DNA of 64,000 nucleotides from Bacteroidia bacterium (GTDB lineage Bacteria; Bacteroidota; Bacteroidia; Bacteroidales; UBA932): NCBI GenBank assembly GCA_030529945.1, contig JAUMVX010000001.1, positions 33,123 to 97,122 of the forward strand, read 5' to 3'. Shown piece by piece: positions 8,962 to 16,622 of this stretch (position 1 is its first letter; each line of letters starts with the position of its first letter). The notes under the pieces were generated by a model. It saw only the letters and a program-made list of their open reading frames with translations, ran no database searches and was not told where the DNA came from. The position numbers and the translations under genes were made by a program.

Positions 8962-11022
8962 CTATCTGTTCCTGATGAGGACTTCTCCGCTCGGCGACGC
9001 GTCGACTTCGATGGTGGAGTCCTTGCGGATGCCGCCTTCGAGCACCGCCTTGGCGAGCTTGTTCACCAGCTCTCTCTGAATCAGCCTCTTGACAGGTCTT
9101 GCTCCGAAGTCGGGATCGTAGCCGTTCTCCGTCATAAGGTCTTCGAAGGCTTTGGTGTATGTCAGTTCCACGCCGTCCTCGGAGAGCTTGTTCTGAAGCT
9201 GCGTCATCTGGATGCGGACTATCTGACGGATGTCGTCCCTGCTGAGCGAATCGAACACGATGATCTCGTCGATACGGTTGAGGAACTCCGGTCTCATCCT
9301 CGTGGCAAGATCCTCCTTCTTCAGGTTAGATGTCATAATGAGGATAGTGTTCTTGAAGTCCACGGTGCGTCCTTTGTTGTCCGTAAGACGGCCGTCGTCA
9401 AGGACTTGCAGCAGGACATTGAATACGTCCGGATGCGCTTTCTCTATCTCGTCCAGCAGGATTACCGAATAAGGCTTGCGCCTTACGGCTTCGGTCAGCT
9501 GACCGCCCTCGTCATATCCCACATATCCCGGAGGAGCGCCGACAAGACGGCTCACGGTATGCCGCTCCTGATACTCGCTCATATCGATGCGGGTGATCAT
9601 AGCCTCGTCGTTGAAGAGGAATTCGGCCAGAGCCTTGGCGAGTTCGGTCTTGCCCACGCCGGTCGTTCCCAGGAAAAGGAAGGAACCGATAGGACGCTTC
9701 TCGTTGGAGAGTCCTGCACGTGAACGTCTTACGGCATCGGAAACGGCGCAGATGGCCTTGTCCTGGCCTACCACTCTCTTGTGCAGCTCCGTCTCCATCC
9801 TCAGGAGTTTCTCCTTTTCGCTCTCCAGCATCCTGTTTACAGGAATGCCTGTCCAGCGGGCCACCACCTCCGCGATATCCTCCGGAGTAACGGCTTCGGT
9901 GATGATAGGGTCTTTTATCGCCGCCTGCTTCCCGCCCAGCTCATCGATGTGTTTCTGAAGAGCCGCGATCTTGCCGTAGCGCAGCTCAGCCACCTTGCCG
10001 TAGTCGCCGCCGCGTTCCGCTATGGCCGCCTGGTTCTTCAGGTCTTCCATCTGCTGCCGAGAACTCTGAAGGTCGGAGAGGATGCCCTTCTCTTCGTTCC
10101 AGCGTCCGGTGAGCTCCGTCCGCTTGGCCTCCAGCTCCTTCAGCTCCTCGTTTATCTTGTCCATCTTAAGGGACACGCCCTCGCGCTTGATGGCCTCCTT
10201 CTCGATTTCGAGCTGACGGATGCGGGAATTCAGGTCATCTATAGGTTCCGGCACCGAATTCATCTCCAGACGCAGTTTCGAAGCGGCCTCATCGACCAGG
10301 TCGATGGCCTTGTCCGGCAGGAAACGGTTGTTTATGTAGCGGTGGGACAGGTTTACCGCAGCGATGAGCGCGTCGTCCTCTATCTTCACGTGATGATGGT
10401 TCTCGTACTTCTCCTTCAGACCGCGAAGAATCGCGATGCTCTCTGCGGGAGTCGGTTCGTCCACCATCACCATCTGGAAACGTCTTTCGAGAGCCTTGTC
10501 CGTCTCGAAGTATTTCTGGTACTCGTCCAGCGTGGTCGAGCCGATGGTGCGCAGCTCGCCCCGCGCCAGTGCCGGCTTCAGGATGTTCGACGCGTCCATA
10601 GCGCCGCTCGAACGCCCCGCGCCCACCAGAGTATGAATCTCGTCTATGAACAGGATTATCTCCCCGTCGCTGTCGACGACCTCCTTCACTACGCCCTTGA
10701 GCCTCTCTTCGAACTCGCCCTGATATTTCGCACCCGCGATGAGCGCTCCCATATCCAGAGAATAGACCTTGCGGTTCTTGAGGTTCTCCGGCACATTGCC
10801 GTCCACTATTTTAGCGGCTATGCCCTCCGAGATGGCGGTCTTGCCCACACCCGGCTCACCGACCAGTATAGGGTTGTTCTTCGTCCTTCTCGAAAGAATC
10901 TGCAGCACACGCCTTATCTCCTCATCGCGGCCGATGACCGGGTCAAGTTTGCCGCGTGCGGCCAGATCGTTCAGATTGATGGCGTATTTGCTTAAAAAAT
11001 TGTAGTTTTCCATATTATCCAT
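8962..11022 (-). CDS. clpB: ClpB-type disaggregase lacking the N-terminal domain
   Basis: A 686-residue AAA+ protein, against about 860 for ClpB. It opens in the linker just before the first AAA+ module ([24 protein letters not shown]), so the substrate-binding Clp N-domain is absent. Module 1 has Walker A GEPGVGKT (55-62) and Walker B ILFIDE; the coiled-coil middle domain spans about 265-372; module 2 has GTTGVGKT (452-459) and [13 protein letters not shown]. Between TSN (565) and RPEFLNR the usual 30-residue stretch is cut to ten. ClpB works with DnaK to dissolve aggregates. ATG 11022 directly abuts a terminator-like hairpin; a second ATG is at 11013. No N-domain coding was seen upstream, where secG begins. 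Confidence 0.88.
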   Translation of the reverse strand: MDNMENYNFLSKYAINLNDLAARGKLDPVIGRDEEIRRVLQILSRRTKNNPILVGEPGVGKTAISEGIAAKIVDGNVPENLKNRKVYSLDMGALIAGAKYQGEFEERLKGVVKEVVDSDGEIILFIDEIHTLVGAGRSSGAMDASNILKPALARGELRTIGSTTLDEYQKYFETDKALERRFQMVMVDEPTPAESIAILRGLKEKYENHHHVKIEDDALIAAVNLSHRYINNRFLPDKAIDLVDEAASKLRLEMNSVPEPIDDLNSRIRQLEIEKEAIKREGVSLKMDKINEELKELEAKRTELTGRWNEEKGILSDLQSSRQQMEDLKNQAAIAERGGDYGKVAELRYGKIAALQKHIDELGGKQAAIKDPIITEAVTPEDIAEVVARWTGIPVNRMLESEKEKLLRMETELHKRVVGQDKAICAVSDAVRRSRAGLSNEKRPIGSFLFLGTTGVGKTELAKALAEFLFNDEAMITRIDMSEYQERHTVSRLVGAPPGYVGYDEGGQLTEAVRRKPYSVILLDEIEKAHPDVFNVLLQVLDDGRLTDNKGRTVDFKNTILIMTSNLKKEDLATRMRPEFLNRIDEIIVFDSLSRDDIRQIVRIQMTQLQNKLSEDGVELTYTKAFEDLMTENGYDPDFGARPVKRLIQRELVNKLAKAVLEGGIRKDSTIEVDASPSGEVLIRNR

Positions 11023-11057
11023 AAAAAAATCGTCCGCCTCTTGTGAGGCAGACGATT
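11023..11057 (-). terminator. Intrinsic terminator/leader hairpin between secG and clpB
   Basis: On the minus strand a 13-bp stem (11057-11045 with 11040-11028, one G-U pair) closes on a 4-base loop and is followed by seven U, directly touching the clpB start codon at 11022. It reads as the terminator of the secG operon, but because no space is left for a clpB leader it could also act as an attenuator or start-site-masking structure of clpB. Confidence 0.8.
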
Positions 11058-11081
11058 ACGGGTCAAATAGTATTCCAAGTC

Positions 11082-11112
11082 CGGGATACTGACAATCTGT
11101 CAGCCTCTCCCG
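11082..11112 (-). other. Second hairpin downstream of secG
   Basis: Inverted repeats CTGACA/TGTCAG (11089-11094 with 11098-11103) inside an outer CGGGA/TCCCG pair (11082-11086 with 11108-11112). It lies within 40 bases after the secG stop, has no U tract, and precedes the true terminator-like hairpin. Confidence 0.45.
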
Positions 11113-11121
11113 CTGTGCGGA

Positions 11122-11457
11122 CTACTCGGTAGGAGACTCGGACTCTATAGGAGCGGTAGGGAACTCCGGCTGCTGCTGTGTAGCCACGTTCTCGATCCGG
11201 TCGGTGACGTCAATGCTGGAACTTGTGGAGCCTGTGGTGAAGGAAGCCACGACTGAAAGCACGAAGATGAAAACGACGAGAACCCAGGTGGTCTTCTCGA
11301 GAATGTCAGCGGTCTGACGTACGCCGAAAGTCTGGTTGCCGGCGACGAAGTTGCTGGCGAGACCCTGGCCCTTGCCGTTCTGGAGCAGCACCACGATGGT
11401 GAGCAGAACGGCCGCGATGAGGATGAACACGACCAGGATGATAAACAATACATTCAT
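11122..11457 (-). CDS. secG: Preprotein translocase subunit SecG
   Basis: A 111-residue protein with two membrane helices (about residues 5-23 and 56-75), the typical SecG topology; the loop LLQNGKGQGLASNFVAGNQTFGVRQTADILEK is the conserved SecG segment. It stimulates SecYEA-driven protein export. The C terminus is a Ser/Thr/Pro-rich tail. It is the last gene of the minus-strand operon sigma-54 activator, lptE, TPR-like protein, secG. Confidence 0.93.
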   Translation of the reverse strand: MNVLFIILVVFILIAAVLLTIVVLLQNGKGQGLASNFVAGNQTFGVRQTADILEKTTWVLVVFIFVLSVVASFTTGSTSSSIDVTDRIENVATQQQPEFPTAPIESESPTE

Positions 11458-11469
11458 ATCTTTAACTTT

Positions 11470-12030
11470 TTAATTATCTGTGATATTGCCCAATTTTTCA
11501 ATTTGGGCTGCAAAGTAAGTATTTTTTTCCGGATAACGCAAGATAAGTTTCGAATAAATATATCTTGCCTGTTCAAAATAGCCCTGCTCCGAATAGATGC
11601 GTGCGATCGGCTCTGTGCAGAAATCATCCAGAATCTCCAGTTCCGCCGCAACATCCTCCTTCCCGGCGGCGGCCTTGGCCGCGAAACTCGAGAAGATCCT
11701 GTCGTCCTCGCGCCTTACCCTGTCATAATCGTTCTGCGAGAAGAAATCCCCTCCCGCCGCACGGACCTTGCGCTGAGGGGCGCTGTAGGACTGGAGCAGC
11801 GAGGAGACCTCATCGTCAGACCAGCGTTTCTCCCCGCCTGAGCGGGCGATAGCCGCGACCTTCCTGCGCGATGCGATATGCAGCGCGGCCCGTGCGAAAT
11901 CCTCTTCGCCCCAGCGCCCCGCCATCCTGACGCAGAGTTCCATCTGCGCCGCACCGAACCAGGGATAGAGATTCACCACCTCCATCAGTTCATCCGCAGT
12001 CAGTCTGGATATGTCCGGAGTCTCTACCAT
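11470..12030 (-). CDS. Conserved TPR-like protein of unknown function
   Basis: I place the start at ATG 12030 (MVETPDISRLTADELMEVV), which overlaps the end of lptE by seven bases; the longer open frame would run into lptE. The 186-residue, soluble, mostly helical protein ends with a single TPR-like helix pair (EPIARIYSEQGYFEQARYIYSKLILRYPEKNTYFAAQIEKL, split here only for description as residues about 138-178). Genes of this kind sit between lptE and secG in other Bacteroidota. Function not known; no catalytic motif seen. Confidence 0.75.
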   Translation of the reverse strand: MVETPDISRLTADELMEVVNLYPWFGAAQMELCVRMAGRWGEEDFARAALHIASRRKVAAIARSGGEKRWSDDEVSSLLQSYSAPQRKVRAAGGDFFSQNDYDRVRREDDRIFSSFAAKAAAGKEDVAAELEILDDFCTEPIARIYSEQGYFEQARYIYSKLILRYPEKNTYFAAQIEKLGNITDN

Positions 12031-12533
12031 TGTGCCACTGTAGCGTTGAAGATGTCGTCTATGAGTTTCGTGATGATCTCCTCGCACAGGGAAGATTCCA
12101 CGGCGTCGAGCGAGAGAGTGGAGTCATAATCCTCATAGGCGGAGAAACTCTTGTTCTCGAAATTGTCCTCCGGATGCTTGCGGTTCTCGAATGTCACCTT
12201 TACCGTAATCGTGAGACGGTTCTGCGCGGCGACTTCGTCCGCAGTCACGGCCGTGGCCTTCACGTCGTAGCCCGTGACTTCGCCGCTGATTTCCAGATCG
12301 CCGTCCAGATCCACCTGCTCCAGCGACGTCATCTTGCGGAACTGCGTGCGCAGCGCCTCCGTCAGATCGTTGCTCAGCGAAGGGTTCACCCGCAAGGCCT
12401 TGTACTCGAAAAAGTCGATCGTGATGCTCTTCACGTCCGACTGAATCGAAGTGCCGGCGAAGGAGTATATCCCGCAGGCGCTCACGAGGGCCGCCGCAGC
12501 GGCCAATACGAATGCGATAGCGCTTCCTTTCAT
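12024..12533 (-). CDS. lptE: LPS-assembly lipoprotein LptE
   Basis: A 169-residue lipoprotein: signal peptide with lipobox LVSAC (Cys 20), then CGIYSFAGTSI, the typical Bacteroidota LptE start, and a two-helix/four-strand fold with NDLTEALRTQF and repeated acidic segments. LptE plugs the LptD barrel that inserts LPS in the outer membrane. It overlaps its downstream neighbour by seven bases and the sigma-54 activator upstream by four. Confidence 0.88.
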   Translation of the reverse strand: MKGSAIAFVLAAAAALVSACGIYSFAGTSIQSDVKSITIDFFEYKALRVNPSLSNDLTEALRTQFRKMTSLEQVDLDGDLEISGEVTGYDVKATAVTADEVAAQNRLTITVKVTFENRKHPEDNFENKSFSAYEDYDSTLSLDAVESSLCEEIITKLIDDIFNATVAQW

Positions 12534-13789
12534 TTCCTGCTGTTGCTTTTCGACAGCTTTCTGTAGAGAGTCCTCTCGGAGATTCCGAGCTCCTCCGCAG
12601 CCAGCTTACGGTTTCCGTTATGTTTTTCCAGAGCCTTGAGTATCAGCTCCTCGCTTATCTTGTGGAGTGACAGGCTGTCCGGCACGGAAATCTCCCGCAA
12701 CTCGTGTGGCTTATCCGTATCAGCGAAATCCGGTTTCTCCGTTCCCGTCCGGAACTCTCCGGAATCCTGCCATTCGGCCTCAAGCACATCCTCGGCGTCA
12801 TCTGGGGCCGACTGCGGCGCCGGAAGGCTCCGCTGCTGTGCGCCGTGCCCATAGACTATGGCTTTCAGCGCGTCCACATCCCGTTTCAGGTCCAGAATGG
12901 CCTTATATACCATCTTCTTCTCGTCCTCATCGAAAGCGGCCTGCCGGTCCACGGTGGCGGGAAGGGTGGTCTCCGCTTCTTTCGGCATATAACCGGAAAG
13001 GGTCTCCGCGTCTATCTCGCAGCGCTCGGCGTGCGGGGACAGCTTCGCGGATTCCATCGCGGACACGGTCTCGGCGATGTTCTTGAGCTGGCGGACATTG
13101 CCGGGCCAGCGGTAGTTCCGCAGCAGGGCGATGGCTTCGTGCGTGAGGGAAATCCTGCAGACGCGGTTCCTTTCGGAAAAGTCGGCGGAGAATTTCCGGA
13201 ACAGCAGATAGATGTCGTCCTTGCGCTCCCGCAGGGCCGGCATAGTGATCTGCATCGCGTTTATGCGGTAATACAGATCCTCGCGGAATTTTCCGCGCGC
13301 GACAGCGTTGAGGAGGTTGACATTGGTCGCGGCTATGACGCGGACATCGGTCTTCTCGACCTTCGAGGACCCGACTTTTATGAACTCGCCGTCCTGCAGC
13401 ACGCGCAGCAGCATCGACTGGGTCTCTTTCGGCAGCTCGCCGATCTCGTCGAGGAAGATGGTTCCGCCGTCCGCCTCTTCGAAATACCCCTTGCGCTCTC
13501 CGACGGCCCCCGTGAACGCGCCCTTCTCGTGTCCGAAAAGCTCGGCGTTAATCGTGCCCTCGGGAATCGCTCCGCAGTTCACCGCCAGGAACTTGCCGTT
13601 GCGTCTGGCGCTGTTCTGGTGTATTATGCGCGGGATGTTCTCCTTTCCCACGCCGCTCTCGCCCAGAACCAGAACGGTCAGATCCGTGGGCGCGATGGCC
13701 ACGGCCATCTCGATGGCCCTGTTCAGTGCGGGGTCGTTTCCTACTATGTCGTAGCGGTTTTTTATCCGCTGAAGTTCCTGGCTGTCCAT
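12530..13789 (-). CDS. Sigma-54-dependent transcriptional activator without receiver domain
   Basis: Start chosen at ATG 13789 (MDSQELQRIKNRYDIVGND), where the conserved part begins; 15 further codons are open upstream. The 419-residue protein has a sigma-54 interaction AAA+ domain: Walker A GESGVGKE, GHEKGAFTGA (sigma-54 contact loop), Walker B GTIFLDEIGEL and the arginine-finger region, then a variable linker and a C-terminal Fis-type helix-turn-helix (NRKLAAEELGISERTLYRKL). There is no N-terminal response-regulator domain, so it is not a simple two-component protein. It heads the operon with lptE and secG; its targets are not visible, as no -24/-12 site was recognised nearby. Confidence 0.92.
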   Translation of the reverse strand: MDSQELQRIKNRYDIVGNDPALNRAIEMAVAIAPTDLTVLVLGESGVGKENIPRIIHQNSARRNGKFLAVNCGAIPEGTINAELFGHEKGAFTGAVGERKGYFEEADGGTIFLDEIGELPKETQSMLLRVLQDGEFIKVGSSKVEKTDVRVIAATNVNLLNAVARGKFREDLYYRINAMQITMPALRERKDDIYLLFRKFSADFSERNRVCRISLTHEAIALLRNYRWPGNVRQLKNIAETVSAMESAKLSPHAERCEIDAETLSGYMPKEAETTLPATVDRQAAFDEDEKKMVYKAILDLKRDVDALKAIVYGHGAQQRSLPAPQSAPDDAEDVLEAEWQDSGEFRTGTEKPDFADTDKPHELREISVPDSLSLHKISEELILKALEKHNGNRKLAAEELGISERTLYRKLSKSNSRK

Positions 13790-13812
13790 AATGAATATAC
13801 CTTCCGGGTGCA

Positions 13813-13820
13813 CAAAGTTA
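13813..13820 (-). promoter_or_regulatory. Promoter -7 element of the sigma-54 activator operon
   Basis: On the minus strand TAACTTTG (+ strand CAAAGTTA), an exact TAnnTTTG match 24 bases before the ATG at 13789. Confidence 0.7.
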
Positions 13821-13873
13821 CGAATTAGCTTCAAATAATCAGCCCCGGGATAGGTAAAAATGAGAAATATGAT

Positions 13874-13881
13874 TAACTTTG
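13874..13881 (+). promoter_or_regulatory. Promoter -7 element of the OmpA-like lipoprotein
   Basis: TAACTTTG, exact match to TAnnTTTG, 53 bases before the ATG at 13934. It diverges from the identical element at 13813-13820. Confidence 0.7.
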
Positions 13882-13933
13882 CGTGTTATTGTGCGAATTG
13901 GGCAATATTGATAACTACTTTAATATAAAAGGT

Positions 13934-15568
13934 ATGAAAAAATCTTTTAAACTTTTGGCTGCCGCCCTCATCGGCCTCGCAGCCGTATCCTGCTCTTCAG
14001 CTGAGAAGATGGCAGAGCTGGCGGATAATGTTAAAGTCACCTGCAACCCTGAGGTTCTCGAGGTTGTGGCGGGCAACATCGACGCTACCCTTACAGTTAC
14101 CTACCCTGACGGGTACTTCAACCCTAAGGCTATCCTCGAAGTGACCCCTGTTCTCGTTTATGAAGGCGGAGAGGCCGCTATGGCTCCTTTCAAGTATCAG
14201 GGCGAGAAGGTTAAGGATAACTACAAAGTCGTATCTTCCGACGGCGGTACCGTTACCGAGAAAGTACACTTCACTTATGTTCCGGGAATGGAGAAGGCTT
14301 ACCTCGAGCTCAGAGGTGTCGCATCCATCAAGAACAAGAGCGTCAATCTTCCGGTGAAGAAGGTTGCCGACGGATGCAACACCACCTATATGCTCGTGAA
14401 GAGGACAGGCTTCGTTTCCTATAAGGCTGACAGCTACCAGGAGGTTATCCCTCAGACAGCGGAGGGCCAGATTCTCTATACCATAAACTCTTCCGATGTA
14501 CGCGGCAGCCAGATCAAGGGCGCTTCCGTAAAGGATTTCCAGAAAGCTCTCGACGAGATTAAGGCTAACGAGCGCAAGACTCTGAAGGGCACCGAGGTAG
14601 TGGCTTACGCTTCTCCGGACGGCCCTGAGGCTTCTAACAACAAGCTCTCCGACCGTCGCGCCGCTTCCGCCCAGAAGGCTTGGGGCAAAGTCGTGAAGGG
14701 TCACGAGGCTTCCGATCCTGAGGTCAAGAGCGTAGGTGAGGACTGGGAAGGCTTCAAGTCCCTCGTGAGCGAGTCGAACATCGCTGACAAGGATCTCATC
14801 CTCCGTGTTCTCTCTATGTACAGCGATCCTGCTGTCCGCGAGAGCGAGATCAAGAATATGTCCGAAGTTTACAAGGAGCTCAAGGGCGGCATTCTTCCTG
14901 AACTCCGCCGTGCACGCTTCATCGCCAACGTAGAGTATCAGAACTACACCAAGGACGAGCTTATGAAGCTCATCGAGGAGAACATCGACGTTCTCGACGA
15001 GGAGGCTCTTCTCCGTGCCGCTTCTCTCGTGAGCACCGACAAGAAGGTGGACATCTACAAGAAGGCCATCAGCAAGTATGACAGCGATCGCGCGAAGTTC
15101 AACCTCGCCGTAGCATATTTCAACCTCGGCAAGGATGCCGATGCCGCTTCCGCCGCCGCCAAGTGCGCCAAGGATGCTGACCTCGAGAACCTTCTCGGTG
15201 TGCTCGCCCTCCGCAAGGACGACATCAAGACCGCCGCGAAGCATTTCGCCGCTTCGGGCAACGAGGACTCCGTGAAGAATATGGGTGTAGTGGACATCCT
15301 CAACGGCAACTACGCCAAGGCCGCTTCCGAGCTGGCTAATGTCAGCGGCTGCTGCCATAACACGGTTCTCGCTTACATCCTGAACGGCCAGATCGACAAG
15401 GCCGCCGCTTCCGCGAAGTGCGGTGACGCTCCGGTACAGTATCTGCGCGCCATCATAGCGGCCCGTCAGGGAAAGACAGCCGATGTGAAGAAATATCTCG
15501 CGAAGACTAACGACAAGTTCAAGGCCCGCGCCGCCAAGGATGTGGAATTCGCCGGCATCGACCTGTAG
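13934..15568 (+). CDS. Outer-membrane lipoprotein with central OmpA-like segment and C-terminal TPR-like repeats
   Basis: Start set at ATG 13934 (MKKSFKLLAAALIGLAAVSC), giving 544 residues and a clean lipoprotein signal with lipobox AAVSC; the open frame upstream adds 17 residues that spoil the signal. Residues about 25-180 are beta-rich. Around 230-260 lies an OmpA-like peptidoglycan-binding segment (VVAYASPDGPEASNNKLSDRRAASAQ, i.e. the G/S-PDG...N-x-x-LS-x-RR pattern). The last 200 residues are helical, alanine/lysine-rich and repeat-like. Strict preference for a few codons suggests strong expression. The role is probably outer-membrane to cell-wall attachment, but this is inferred. Confidence 0.75.
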   Translation: MKKSFKLLAAALIGLAAVSCSSAEKMAELADNVKVTCNPEVLEVVAGNIDATLTVTYPDGYFNPKAILEVTPVLVYEGGEAAMAPFKYQGEKVKDNYKVVSSDGGTVTEKVHFTYVPGMEKAYLELRGVASIKNKSVNLPVKKVADGCNTTYMLVKRTGFVSYKADSYQEVIPQTAEGQILYTINSSDVRGSQIKGASVKDFQKALDEIKANERKTLKGTEVVAYASPDGPEASNNKLSDRRAASAQKAWGKVVKGHEASDPEVKSVGEDWEGFKSLVSESNIADKDLILRVLSMYSDPAVRESEIKNMSEVYKELKGGILPELRRARFIANVEYQNYTKDELMKLIEENIDVLDEEALLRAASLVSTDKKVDIYKKAISKYDSDRAKFNLAVAYFNLGKDADAASAAAKCAKDADLENLLGVLALRKDDIKTAAKHFAASGNEDSVKNMGVVDILNGNYAKAASELANVSGCCHNTVLAYILNGQIDKAAASAKCGDAPVQYLRAIIAARQGKTADVKKYLAKTNDKFKARAAKDVEFAGIDL

Positions 15569-15595
15569 TGTAACGCTCGTCAGAGCTTGATAATC

Positions 15596-15630
15596 AGAGG
15601 GAAACCCAGAAATACGGGTTTCCCTCTATT
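15596..15630 (+). terminator. Terminator after the OmpA-like lipoprotein
   Basis: A perfect 12-bp stem (15596-15607 with 15616-15627) around an eight-base loop, 27 bases after the stop. The T tract is short and broken. Confidence 0.75.
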
Positions 15631-15651
15631 GTATATTATAAAAAAACTGCT

Positions 15652-15659
15652 TATATTTG
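15652..15659 (+). promoter_or_regulatory. Promoter -7 element of the str operon
   Basis: TATATTTG, exact TAnnTTTG. A TTG at 15629-15631 lies 20 bases upstream, the right spacing for the -33 element. Start of transcription expected near 15666, inside the leader palindrome. Confidence 0.8.
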
Positions 15660-15662
15660 CAG

Positions 15663-15678
15663 CCCCAAAATTTTGGGG
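15663..15678. promoter_or_regulatory. Perfect 16-bp palindrome in the rpsL leader
   Basis: CCCCAAAATTTTGGGG is a perfect palindrome 3 bases downstream of the -7 element and 32 bases before rpsL. Placed on the predicted transcription start, it could be a DNA operator, or, if the transcript starts at its left edge, a small 5' hairpin. Confidence 0.5.
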
Positions 15679-15710
15679 TAAAAACATAAATTACAGTTTA
15701 ACAATTATTT

Positions 15711-16094
15711 ATGCCAACAATTCAACAGTTAGTTCGCAAAGGACGCGAGGTTATCGAGGTTAAATCGAAATCTCGTGCGTTGGATGCTTGTCCTCAGAAG
15801 AGGGGCGTATGTCTGCGCGTGTATACCACCACGCCTAAAAAGCCTAATTCCGCTATGCGTAAGGTGGCCCGTGTACGTCTCTCGAATGCTAAAGAGGTCA
15901 ACGCATACATCCCTGGCGAGGGACACAACCTCCAGGAGCACTCCATCGTGCTCGTTCGCGGCGGTCGTGTAAAGGACCTTCCAGGTGTACGTTACCACAT
16001 CCTTAGAGGAGCTTTGGATACAGCCGGCGTAGAAGGCAGGACTCAGTCCCGTTCCCTCTATGGCGCCAAGAGGCCAAAGAAATCTAAGAAGTAA
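15711..16094 (+). CDS. rpsL: 30S ribosomal protein S12
   Basis: A 127-residue S12 with [12 protein letters not shown], the decoding-centre loop [16 protein letters not shown] and the second loop [14 protein letters not shown]. Both conserved lysines where substitutions give streptomycin resistance (TTPKKPNS and RVKDLP) are the wild-type residue. First gene of the str operon. Confidence 0.98.
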   Translation: MPTIQQLVRKGREVIEVKSKSRALDACPQKRGVCLRVYTTTPKKPNSAMRKVARVRLSNAKEVNAYIPGEGHNLQEHSIVLVRGGRVKDLPGVRYHILRGALDTAGVEGRTQSRSLYGAKRPKKSKK

Positions 16095-16133
16095 TTTTCA
16101 TTATTTTTTTCACTCACTTTAATTTTTTTTCAA

Positions 16134-16610
16134 ATGAGAAAAGCGAAGCCTAAGAAGAGGATTCTACTTCCTGATCCGAAGTTTCACGACATCGAGGTGA
16201 CCCGTTTCGTGAATAACCTTATGCTGCAGGGGAAGAAGAGTATCGCGTATTCTATTTTTTACGATGCCATCGATTTGGTAGGCGAGAAGATGAAAGATTC
16301 TGACAAGGCTCCTCTAGATATTTGGAAGAAAGCACTCGAGAACGTAACTCCTCAGATCGAGGTCAAGTCACGTCGTATCGGCGGTGCAAACTTCCAGGTG
16401 CCTACGGAGTTGAGACCGGAGAGGAAAGTCTCCCTCTCTATGAAGAATATGATTCAGTTCGCACGTAAGCGTTCCGGTCACTCCATGGCAGAAAAACTCT
16501 GTGCCGAGATCGTAGCCGCTTATAACAACGAAGGTGGTGCATATAAGAGAAAAGAGGATATGCACAGAATGGCCGAGGCTAACAAGGCCTTTGCCCACTT
16601 CCGTTTCTAA
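16134..16610 (+). CDS. rpsG: 30S ribosomal protein S7
   Basis: A 158-residue S7 ([19 protein letters not shown]). Typical features are the [19 protein letters not shown] helix and the [16 protein letters not shown] beta-hairpin that reaches the E site; the C terminus KAFAHFRF is conserved. It nucleates assembly of the 30S head. 39 bases after rpsL, 12 before fusA. Confidence 0.98.
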   Translation: MRKAKPKKRILLPDPKFHDIEVTRFVNNLMLQGKKSIAYSIFYDAIDLVGEKMKDSDKAPLDIWKKALENVTPQIEVKSRRIGGANFQVPTELRPERKVSLSMKNMIQFARKRSGHSMAEKLCAEIVAAYNNEGGAYKRKEDMHRMAEANKAFAHFRF

Positions 16611-16622
16611 TCTTGTATTTGA

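Noticed and set aside
8905-11005. Several long plus-strand frames opposite clpB
   Set aside because: Shadows of clpB; the first begins within the shared terminator stem.
11022-11457. Missing ClpB N-domain encoded in another frame upstream
   Set aside because: The DNA upstream is two hairpins and secG; no frame resembles the Clp N-domain.
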